From contig JAPVLO010000276.1 of the NCBI GenBank assembly GCA_027257055.1, positions 1,240,001-1,304,000 on the forward strand: a stretch of DNA of 64,000 nt, in the 5' to 3' direction. The position numbers and the translations under genes are program-made. The notes below the pieces were generated by a model that did no database searches, was not told where the DNA came from, and saw only the letters and a list, made by a program, of their open reading frames with translations. Positions 37,201 to 49,200 of this stretch are shown one piece after another (position 1 is the first letter of the stretch; each line of letters starts with the position of its first letter). Source of the stretch: Cephalopachus bancanus (Eukaryota > Chordata > Mammalia > Primates > Tarsiidae).

Positions 37201-40200
37201 CCAAGTTGCCCAGGTGGGTCACGAACCCACGGGCTCAGGCAATCCACTCACCTCAGCCTCCCAAAGGCACGGGATTACAGATTGAGCCACCGAGCCCGGC
37301 CAATAGTTAGCTTTTAAAAGTCAAATATTGCACAGAAATATATGACTTAGAAAGTGGACACCTTCTAGAAACCATCTGTGACTAGCAGTTTGGCTTAGGA
37401 ACTGCCAGACTTTTCTCTGCTAGTTTTTAGTCCTGCAGGCAATCACCAGGGAAATCCTGAAATAAACAGTCCTTTGTTATGAAAGATGAACCTTTGGGGT
37501 GGAAATACACATTATATCCTAAAAGCTGTCTGTTGTTTCTCCTCCATGCCTGATGTTTTGGCCTTAGGCGCATCCTCATGACTTCTCACTTAGGCTATTG
37601 CCATAAGTAACTTTTTTTTTTTTTTGAGTTGGAATCCTACTCTGTCCCCCAGGCTGGAGTGCAGTGGCATACTCAATGGTCACCCCAGTGCCGACCTGCT
37701 GGGCTCTGGCGATCCTTCCATCTCAGCCTTCCAAGTAGCTGGAGTTATAAGCATGTGCTACAGTGCCTGGCTAATTTTCAATTTATTGTAGAGACGAGGT
37801 CTTGCCAAGGTGCCTGGGCTGGTCTCGAACCTGTGGGCTCAGGCAATCCACTCACTTCGGCCTCCCAAAGTGGTGGGATTACAGGCTGAACCACCGAGCC
37901 TGGCCCATAAGTAACTTTTAAACAGTTGCCCTGCCTACGGGACAGCTGAACTAAAAAGAAAATGCCTCCACGCCCCTCCCCCTTACTTTGGTGACATCTT
38001 ACCCTAAAAGTGCATGCAGCATGTCTGAACTCCCACCCCACACAGCAACAGTCCTGCATCGCTTGTGGTTCCTGAGCTGGAAGAGTCGTTTCCTCTTCTG
38101 GGACTGGACAAACTGCTTCCACTTCCTGGGATGCCTTTCTTTGCTTTCTCGGCTTGGTGAATGCCTCTTTTGAGGGACTTTCTTCTGCTAACCTTCCTTA
38201 TCCCATCCTTCCCTTTTCTCTAGCTCTCCTTCTCCCTGATGGAGTGAATGGTGCTCTTTGCTGTGCCGCCCCTCAGCCTGCTTCTGATTGTTAGAAGTAT
38301 GACTGGAGAGGGCTTTTTGACTTGCAGTTTCCTAATTAATCTGGGAGTTCTCTATTCATCTTTGTATCCCTGGTGCCTCTTGGTATACAGCAGGTAACTA
38401 ATAAATGTTTGTTACACCAAACTGAACTGGGAGGGGAACCTTTATGGGTCAGGAAACCTCTGTGTTTAATGCACGTTATGTGGGAGATCACTTTTTTCAT
38501 TACCATTGGAACAGACCTGGGGGTGCCTCACTTTACATGGGGTGCCACATGAAAGTAAGTGACAAGGACCTCAGCTTTGCTGGGAGACTAAAAGATGAAA
38601 ATTACCAGAGAAAACCATGTGCTTTAGGTGTCCAATACTCAGACTTTCAGGGGCAAGCATCCAAGTCACAGGCTCACCCAGGAAATGCCAGGAGAATCTC
38701 ACTCAGACCTGTTGAAAACTTCACTTTCAATACCTGTCTAGGCCACAGATATGTGTAAAGGTCCCAGGCTACACTTGTGGAAGTGCTTAGTCCAACTGTG
38801 TTCCGTACATAAAAACAATATAGTACACAGAGGAAGCAGGTGTCGACAAGCACATTCCGGTTGCTTCCAGGCACCCAGAAATTCTGGGTGGGAGGCCCAC
38901 TGGAGCTGCCCGTGATACAGGCAGTAGGGTGGGATCTGGAGGCCAGAGATCCAAGCAGAAAGTCAGACCGTCCTCTTCCTCACTGTGTGATGTCAGGAAT
39001 GTTGCTCAAGTTCCCTGAGCCTTGGTTCCCACATCTGCAAAAACAGTTTGGTAAGATTACTTCTCTCGGGAGGCAGAGGCGAGAGGATTACCTGAGCTCA
39101 GGGGCTCGAGACCAGCCTGGGCAACATGGTAAGACCTCATCTCTACAATTAAAAAAAAAAACATCAGCTGGGCATGGTGGCACATGCCTGTGGTTCCAGC
39201 GACTTGGAAGGATGAGGTAGAAGGCTCACCTAGGCACAGCAAGTTGAGGATGCAGTGGCTGTGAGTGTGCCACTGCACTCTAGTCTGGACAACAGAGTGA
39301 GACACTAACTCAAAAAAAAAAAAAAAAAAGGGATTATTTCCCTCATTGAATTATCATGAAGAATAAATGATGGTCCTTTTTTTTTTTTTTTTTTTTTTTA
39401 GTAGGAATCTCACTCTGTCGCCCAGACTAGAGTGCAGTGGCACACTCATGGCAACCGCAGCCTCGACCTGCTGGGCTCAGGCAATACTTCCACCTCAGCC
39501 TTCCGAGTAGCTGTAATCACAGGTGTGTGCCACCATGCCTGGCTAATTTTTTGATTTATTATAGAGACGAGGTCTTGCCAAGTTGCCCAGGCTGGTCTTG
39601 AACTCCTGGGCTCAGGTAATCCTCTTACCTCTGCCTCCTAAAGTGCTGGGATTACAGGCGTGAGCCACTGTGCCCGGCTTGATGGTGCATTTTTAAAAGT
39701 GCCTTTTAATCTCTGAAGTGCTTCAAGAAATATTTTATCTTTCTTGAGCCGAGGCTCATTTTTCACACCATAAGTCGGTGCTCACATAGGCAGGTGCCAT
39801 GTGTGTTTGTGACAAGGCACCTGTACTTCCTTTTACTGGTTTGCTTTGGAACCCCACAGTAAAACACAGGGATGGAGATTCATGGCATGCCTGGGTCTTC
39901 TCCTCCCCCTCTTCATCTCTTTTTCCCATAATGAGGAAAGAAAAGAGCGAATATCAAACCCTTGTGGTTAATCTGTACACGTGAGAGTCAAGGAAATGCA
40001 GAATGTTGGCTCCAAAGCCAAATGCATGATGTTTCCATATCAAGTAGATGTGTGTTTTGTCTGTATCTGAACCCTACCCTGCATAAGTCATTGAGAACTG
40101 TGAGTGAGGACCTATCTTTTGACTGAGACTAAATTTCATTAGGGCAACAGTACTAGGGCCACCATTGAGTTATTTCAGCAGCCAGAGTAGACAACATCAG

Positions 40201-43200
40201 GGTGATAGAAATAGTGATAGAACCATGCTGCTGTTCAGTGGCATGAAGAGAATACTGTGTAGGGTGTGAGGAGACCTGTCCTCATCAACCCTGGTGTGGG
40301 CTCCAGGGCTAACTTGACTGTAATTTGATCTGTGTTTCCTTGAGTTACATCCCTTCTCTGGGCTTCAGAGTCATACCTGTAAAATGAATCAGGTGATGTC
40401 TACATTTCCTTCCTGTTCTAATGGGGAGGGAAGGGAATCAACACTTTTTGAGTATCTGTCAAGTACCTGGCACAACCTACGCCAAGCTACCTTGAGGAGT
40501 CTATCATTCTATGAATCTGTCACACGCAGTGAGGGAAAGTCAGAGAGCTATGGAGTCAGATAGACTTAGATTGAAATCCCAGCTCTGGCTGGGCTTGGTG
40601 GCTCAGCCTGTAATCCCAGCACTTTGGGAGGCCGAGGCGAGTGGATTGCCTGAGTTCGCGGGTTCGAGACCCACCCGGGCAACTTGGCGAGACCTCGTTT
40701 TTACAATAATAAAAAAATAGCCCAGTATGGTAGCATGCACCTGTAGTTTTGGCTACGTGGAAGGCTGAGGCAAAAGGATCGCTAGAGCCCAGCAGATCGA
40801 GGCTGTGATGGCTGGGAGTGTGCTACTGCCCTCCAGTCTGGGTGACAGAGTGAGAGTGAGACTTCAACTCAAAAAAAAAAAAAAAAAAAAGAGAGAAAGA
40901 AATCCCAGCTCTAGGGGTAACCCCTTTGGGCCCCCTCCCACTGTGGGAGCTTTTCTGTCCTCTCAATAAATCCTGCTTTCTCAAAAAAAGAAGGGGGAAA
41001 AAAAAAGAAAAGAAATCCCAGCCCTATTAATTACCAGCATTGTGACTTTAAGTCAGTTTCTTAACACCTCCAAGCCTCAGTCTTTTCCCCTGTGAAATGG
41101 GTCTGTACTTCTATGCTTATGCATCTATTCCCACTCTCTCTTTTATGTTATAAATGTCTTAAGCAGATTCCATCTTGTCTGTTTCTCTCCTTTTGTAATG
41201 GAATCATCTAGACCTAGAGACCCAGAACTCCCAGATTAATCCTAGAGGAATCACCTAGACCTAACATAATATTAGGTCATGCAACTAGTCAGAGGCAGGG
41301 ATGAGATCCGAAGTCAGGCCTCCTGATTGATTCTGAGTCTTGTGCTTATGTCTTGGGTGTCTTTTTCATCATCCCCAGCTAGAAGCAGCAAAGTCTTTCC
41401 ATGATAAGTGCTGGAGTCCAGCTCCAGGAGAGAGTCAGGGCTTGAGACGGGGGAATCGGGAAGCGGCGAAAAAGAAAAGACGAATACGACAGGATCCTTC
41501 TTCCTGGGGAGAGTTCAAGACTCTGCCAGTTTTTAATCAACTCTTACAAGTTTATATAGTTTTTTACTGACCCCCCCCCCCACAAAATGTATCCCTTGTT
41601 ACACATTAAATGTTTACATCATGTTTTTTCTTTTGTTTATGGGGAAGTTGACCTTTACAAGTTTCATTTTGTTCCTTCCTGCTACCAGTGGTGTAACAAA
41701 ATACCAGCTGCCAATTTATCAGCCACATCCTGTGACCTCTAGGCCAACTGAATCTCTTCCCTTCACTATTCTATTTCTTTTCCTTTACTAATCTATTTTC
41801 TTAATTCTACCCATTTTACATTTTATATTTCTAAATAAAACTTATGTCTAAATCTACACTTATATATGAAATTAATCTTACTTCTAATCCTAAATGTATT
41901 TAATTTTAAACCTACATTAAGTGTATATAATTTTAAGTTTACCTTAAAACTTAATTATTTCCTATTCCTTCTATTTAACTAATACCTACATCTATAATAA
42001 ACATTTATCTTTTAATTATAACTGCTATCTATTTAATTCTAATCCTTACTTTAATTTTAACCTTCTTTCTAATTAAACTATAATATTTCTTAAATCAAAA
42101 AGGCATGTCTGTGACTTGTTTTTCCCCAAAACACCTGTTTGTGGAGATACTCTGTCTCAGTTTCCCACTTCTTCATCAATCACAACTGTCAATGTTGTTA
42201 CTTATAAAGGATATGAGGAAGTACTTGTTTTTCCTTTTTAGCTAAAGGTTTCAAAATTTGCATTCCCTTGTCCCTTCAGGGGGCAGATTTTTGCTGTTGA
42301 GCCTTTTTTACATTTATATACATGGGTTTACTGCTAATTCCACATCCTTGCACATTCTAAGGGGCACCCTTTTTGCTGCAATCTCACCTCCATTATGCCT
42401 ATGTATAATTTTTGCTGTCAAATGCCATCATCCATTTGCACATCTATTATCTCAACTAAAGAGGGAATATTCTCAAGCCTATGCACGCAATCCTTCAAAG
42501 TTAGGGAAGGCCCATCGACAGGATCCATGGGACTTTGCCTCCGTCATGGCTGCATTTTACTGGGGCCTTGCTCCCAGCCGGCGTTTTTCCTGTTTTCAGG
42601 TCCCTTTTACCTTACTTTTACTAGTGATTGCGGCTCCCGGCAGATAAGCATCCAGGCATATGTAAACAACCCAGTGTGATGATGACCTACACTCATACAC
42701 TGGAGACTTCCTAGGAATCACCACTGGGCTTAGAGACAGTTCTTGGAGTTTGATGCTTAGCATTTTCTTCTCCTCTCTACCTCCCGCCATTTCACTTATT
42801 TAGGGCCAGAGCAGCCCTCTGTGTGGGTGAATTCAAAGTTGTGTGGTACTACTCCCTAGCCAAAGAACCAGAAAGGGTAGCTCTGTCCTCTTGTCTACCA
42901 GATAGGCCATCAGGAGAACCAGAAGACTCTGGTTCAAAGGGGATGAGGGTCACAAAAGAGAACTTCCATCCATGTTGCTTCCCACTGGAGGGGACACTGC
43001 AGGGGTCTCAGGTGGGCTCTGCCACAGCATGTTGGTTAAAATGGTTCAGGTCCTGACACCATAAAACATATGTGAGGGTGGGTCTGCCATGAAGGCTCAG
43101 CCCCCTCCCAGTATTTTTAGACCTGAATTCAGGGACTTATATCCTAGAGGGAGAAGAAAACTTTTATAGACTTAAAATGATGGGGTTTCCATGAATGTGT

Positions 43201-46200
43201 CAGCACTAGCAAGGCTTTGTCCTAAGAACTGGAGCCAAAACATTAAATAACATGACTGATAAACTCACTACCTCTCCAGAGTAGGTGCAGGCACGATAAA
43301 CAAGGATGTCTCTGGAAAGCTTTTTTTCAAGGGTAGCAACTCCAAGTGGCTCCAGCCTCCTAAGGAGCCATGTGTCTCCTCCCTCCACGCCTCCTCTGCA
43401 TGGAAGTTTGATACTCCCAGGATAATGATCCCAATTTGCATAGGCAGAGGCACATCTAGGTTGGGCTATCATGGGCTTGACTGGAGACCAGGACTTGCAT
43501 GAGGTCACCTCCCCAGGCACTTCCCAGAGGCATCTGAGGAGGCAGGAGCCCTGGTCTCTTGGGGAGTAGCCAAGAGTCTTGGAGAGAGGCGAGTCCCCCG
43601 AGTGACATGCAGCCAACCTCTCTTGGGGTACTTTCAGCTCTGCTCACCTGAGGTGGGTTACCTGCCTGCCCCATTCCACCACTTGGGATATATTTTTAGA
43701 ATGTTTTCATGAGGAATACATTTGCCAGTCCTTTATAATCAGTTACAAAACAGAAACTCTTCTTCACTGCAAAGGAGAAGTGTAGAAGAGGGGGAGAAAC
43801 AAACAAAAAAAAATCTTCCCTGTAATTGAAGGCAGGTTGGGAGATGTTCGTGCTTTGAAACGTTCCTTCTTGTGAAATGTTTATGAAACACTTTCCACAA
43901 ACGAGTTATGCAACTGGGACAACAGCTTTGATCATTTTCATCACCAGTGATATATTCATTAGTGTTGGACTGTTTTCCCCCAGAGAGGGCCATGTGAAAA
44001 TGTCATGGGGGGGAGGGACAAAAGACGAGTACCCTAGCCCCACCATGACCTGTCCCATGACCCTAAGGCAGATGGTCAGGAAGGAGGGCCAAGTGTACGT
44101 CTGGGCCAGAACACCACCTTTTCCATCATCTGTGGTCTGTTCTCTCCTACCCTGGGATGTCTTTAGTATCATGTGGTAGAGTGAGCACCAGGGGAGGGCT
44201 GGAAGACGAGTCTCTTGTCAGAGTTTTGCCAGTGTATTGCTGTATAACTTTATACCCATCTCTGAAGTTCTCTGGGCTCCTGTGACATGGGAAGGTGAAC
44301 ACTTGTCCTCACGCCTCCTGGCTAAAAGGAAAAGCCAGGTTAGGATGTATGAAGGGCTTCCACCTCCTCAGAAGGGGCGCTCTCCTTCCAGAATGAGGCT
44401 AATGCTTTCTAAAATAAGTGATGTCAGAGAGTTCACTGGGATTAGAAAAGATAATCACCTGTGATGCCTTTTTACCTTCCTGGTCACTGCCCAAGACTCG
44501 GTGTAACACCTTTGCACAGCACAGTGGGTGGAGAAGATCCTAAAATAATAAATCTTGTCCAACAGGTGGACAAGATGCTCCATGGCTGGAGCAGGGCAGG
44601 GCTCTCTAAGGTGGCCCGTATCCCCAGGGATAAGTCTATTCCAAGTACAGTCTGGAGAAATATTCTACTTGCGTGAGAACTGCCACAGGGACCCTGGTGA
44701 TGATCTTCATGATTCCAGGAAGGCTGTGGGTTTGGTTGGGTTTTCACAAGTACAGGGGAAATTGGGTTTCCATCCAATTTGCCTCCGGTTCTCACATTAG
44801 AAGTCAATGGGATCCAACAGAAGTTTCTCTATCTCATCTTCCATATCCACTGCCAACACCCAGTTGCCTGGAAAAATTCCAACCTTTTCCCCTCAACAGC
44901 TGTGGAAAGGGATTTTTTTTTTGGATTTGAGAGGACTTTGTTTCTTAATTTCTTTTCTTTTTTTTTTTTTGACTTGGAGTTTCACTCTGTCGCCCAGACT
45001 GGAATGCAGTGGCCGCTCCTGGCCACCGCAGCCTCGACCTGCTGGGCTCCGGCGATCCTTCCGCCTCAGCCTTCCGAGTAGCCAGAATTACAGACGAGCG
45101 CTACCACGCCCGGCTGATTTTTTGATTTATTGTAGAGATGAGGTCTCGCTGCCCAGGCGGGTCTCGAACCCACGGGCTCAGGCAATCCACTCACCTCAGC
45201 CTCCCAAAGGCGCAGGATTACAGGCTGAGCCACCAAGCCCGGCTTTGTTTCTTAATTTCTTAGTGGCTGAGCCCCTGAGAGTGTCATGAAGTCCACTGGA
45301 GGTTGTAGGAGTTGTTGGGTTATCTTCCCTCCTTCCTCTCCAGGTTGGCTCTTTCTGAGATCACTGACCAAAGCTGAGATTTTAGAACGTGTCACCAAGA
45401 GAGATGCCTCCTTCGTTGTCTTTCAGTTTGGTTGGTTTATGATTGTCTTCTTTTGGGGTTACTGCCAGCACCTCATACCCAGGGGGTGATGAATTATAAA
45501 AAATGAAAGTGTAAAAGATCAGTGAAGCAAAAAAAAAAAAAAAAATCAGAAGAACAATACAGAGTTGTCAGAAAGCCCCAGCCTATCACCCAAAGAACTT
45601 TTCAGCTATCAGACATTTCGTTTTCACAAGTGGGAGGTCGGGAGTGCCCCCAGAAGAGTTTGGAGGGCAATTGATCCAGGAAGCAGATGAAAGGGTGAAC
45701 TTGCTTTCATGGTGGCGCTGGTTTCTGAAATTAGGTGTTGCAGGAAGACCTGGCACTGATTCTAACAGATAGCGCCCAGGTTGGCGGCAATGCACATGTT
45801 TTCGAGCTCTGTCATAGCTGCGCCTTCTTATCACTCCATTTTGCATAATGAGGCTATAAAGGAACCCTGCCACTTGCCTCTGAGCTGGCGCTGGGCCAGG
45901 GTGCTGGAGGCAGCTCTACCAGCATGATTTCACCTCCAGTTTTCCATGTTCTCCCTATGTCCCCCTTCCTCTATCCTGCTCCCCAACCCCCTCTGGGATA
46001 GGGATGCCCAGAGGGAGGAGGGGGATTTCAAGGGGAGAGGTGGAGATGGAATGCTAGTCAAAGGCTTGGCTTCTCTCAGAGTCTTCTCTCAGAGCAAACC
46101 TTAAAGTGGTGGCCGTGGCAGTTTTGAAAAGAAGGAGTTTATCATCGACTTGTAGTTTTTAAAAACCTGCTAACAAAGATTTCCCTGGAATCTAGAAAAT

Positions 46201-49200
46201 GGAAATTCTAATTTCTAGGGCAGAACTAGGACACTAGAGCTTCTTAGGCAGAGGAGCCAAGTGTGGATGGGCTGAGCTGAAGGGGCATGGGGCTCGGAGG
46301 AAGGGGGGATCTTGGAGACCACTCCTGGTGACCATGCCTTCTGATTTTTTCGAACGTCTAATTCTGCGCCAACAGTGCCACTTCCAGTCTCTCTTCCTTT
46401 TTCCTGTTTGAATCCAAGCCTCTCACTTAGTCTCCTTAAGTGAGAGGAATGCTTTGTAAAGACTGTTCCTTTTTTTATTTTATTTTATTTTTTGAATCAT
46501 GGTCTCTCTCTGTTGCCTGGGTTGGAGTGCAATGGCACAATCACAGCTCACTGCAGCCTCAACCTCCTGGGTTCAGATAATCCTGGGTAGCTGGGACTAC
46601 AAGCATGTACCACCATGCCCAGCTAGTTTTTTTTTATTTTTTGTAGAGACTGAGTCTTTCAGACTCCTGGCCTCAAGCAATCCTTCTGCCTGGGCCTCCC
46701 AAAGTGCTGGGATTGCAGGTGTGAATCACTGCTCCTGGCTTTTAAAGACTGTTCCTTAAAAAGCTTTGCCAGCTTCTGTGCAGCTAGAGCTTCTTGGTGT
46801 TATTTATTTTTTGAGTCAGAGTCTCACGGCCACGCTCACAGTCACGCCAGCGTCTACCTGCTAGGCTCAGGTGATCCTTCTGCCTCAGCCTTCCAAGTAG
46901 CCAGAACTACAGGCATGCACTTCCACACTTGGCTAATTTTTTGATTTATTGTAGAGATGAGGTCTCTCCAAGTTGCCCGGACTGGTCTTGAACCCCTGGG
47001 TTCAGGCAATCCTCTCACCTCAGCCTCCCAAAGTGCTGGGATTACAGGCATGAGCTACTGCACCCGGCCTCTTGGTGTTATTTAGATCTGCTCTACCTAA
47101 GAATACTGCAGTAACCTGGACTGGCCAAGTCTAGGACTGATAGAGGAAAAAAACTATGTAATATATACCAGCTGGGGAAACTGAGTCCTGTAGAAGCTGA
47201 GTGATTGTTGATGATTACATAGTAAATTAGAGTTGGCACTAGAACAAGAAACAAGGTCATTGTTCAGTGCATTCATTCAATGCTTTTCTCCCTGTACCTC
47301 ACTAGAGGCTAGGAAGAGATGGGTTTTGATTATGTCTTTTGTTCAATTAACATTCACTGGGTTTCCCCCATGTACAGGGTGCCATATTTAGGGCATTAGA
47401 TTCCTCTTCAGTCTTTAATGTCAGTAGACTCCTCCTAACTGTCCAGCCAAAGGAAATTTTTTTTTTTTGTCGGAGTCTCACGGCCACCCCAGCATCAACC
47501 TGCTGCGCTCAGGTGATCCTTCCACTTCACCCTTCCAAGTAGCCAGAACTATAGGTGTGCTACCATGCCTGGCTAATTTTTTAATTTATTGTAGAGATGA
47601 GGTCTTGCCAGTTGCCCAGGCTGTTCTCGAACCCGTGGGCTTAGGCAATGTCCTCACCTCTGCCTTCCAAAGTGCTGGGATTACAGGTTTGAGCCATCGC
47701 AGCGCCTGGTCGGAATTCTTTCTTTAATGATGCAATGCACTGTTTTTTCCACAGGGATTAAGCACAAGAATAGTTGTTAGTGTGAACTTGTAACTCAGGT
47801 TAAACAAATACAAACAGAAGAGATTCCAGATGTCAGTGGTATTCTCAGCATAGACCAAGAAAGTGTTTTAGCCAGCATCTCTATAGCCCAGAGTTTCCAT
47901 CTGGGTAGGGAACAACCAAATGTCCCTATCAGAGGATCTCACCAATGTCTTTATGAGGTGTGGTCCAGAGCCTCTGCTTTTTGCCCTAGTATATAAATTC
48001 AAAGTCACTTAGCTTCCCCTCCAGAGGGACTTCCTAAAAAGCTACAAGAGGGTAGTTGTCCTTGGAGTAGGAGGAGGTGTGGGCACTAGTACTTTCTGCC
48101 CTGCCCTTGGAACACCTGGGAGACCCGTGAGCGAGTGAGTGTGCTGTCATTGAAGGGTGGTAAAGACTGGAGAGAGTTTGGAAACCACCACAGGCCCCTC
48201 AGACAACAACTGTGGCACTGGTTGAGAGGGAGACGTGTCTCCGCCTGTAGGGAGACAGGCAAAGCCACCGAAGCCACACAGGCAAAGAGGGCCAGCTGCA
48301 GAGGCAGCTTAGCACTTAGAGGACAGAGAGGCATTGGGTTCAAGGAGTGGGGGCACGGGAAGAGAGAGGAAGTCTTCCAGATCATTGGCTCCCAGACTTT
48401 GGAGTTTCACAACTGGGGTTCCATGCAGGAAAAAAAAAAAAAAAAGAATTTGAGAGAGATCAATTAAGGTTACTGATTTTTTACTCTGTGAGGTGGGGAG
48501 TTTTATAAATACCTTTAGGGCCAGGTGTGGTGGCTCATGCCTGTAATCCCAGCACTTTGGGAGGTTGAGGCAGGAAGATCACTTGAAGTCAAGAGTTCAA
48601 AAACAGCCTGGGCAACCAAGCAAGACCTTGTTTCTAAAAAAAAAAATTTAAAAATTAACAGGATATGGTGGCTTGGGTTAGTCCCAACTGGTGGAAGGAC
48701 TGCTTGAGACTCCAACTCAAAAAAAAAATTTTTTTCCTTAGGATCCCATCATTTCCTAAAAGAAAATTCTTTTTTTGTGTGTGTGTTGGAGTCTCACTCT
48801 GTCGCCCAGACTGGAGTGCAGTGGCCGCTCCCGGCCACCGCAGCCTCGACCTGCTGGGCTCTGGCGATCCTTCCGCCTCAGCCTTCCAAGTAGCTGGAAT
48901 TACAGACATGCGCTACCACACCTGGCTGAATTTTTGATTTATTGTAGAGATGAGGACTCGCCTGCCCAGACGGGTCTCGAACCCACGGGCTCAGGCAATC
49001 CACTCACCTCAGCCTCCCAAAGGCGCGGGATTACAGGCTGAGTCACTGAGCCCGGCTAAGAAAATTCTAACATCTCTTCCTCCTAAGAAAAAAAAGAACA
49101 TTGCCTCAGAATTTCCAAGAATTTAGTCCATCAGGCTGTATTTGTATTTATTTTTTATGTTATCTTATTTTATTGAATCAGAGTCACCTAGACTCAGTTG

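Larger units (their letters stand above)
40540..41110 (+). mobile_element. MIR SINE, + strand, interrupted by two insertions
   Basis: gagctatggagtcagataga before the Alu; attaccagcattgtgacttt, cttaacacctccaagcctca and ctgtgaaatgggtctg after the ERV fragment. Confidence 0.85.

Noticed and set aside
42258..42647. 129-residue + strand ORF near the LTR as a gene
   Set aside because: It lies almost wholly inside the LTR and antisense to it; no domain or conservation evidence.
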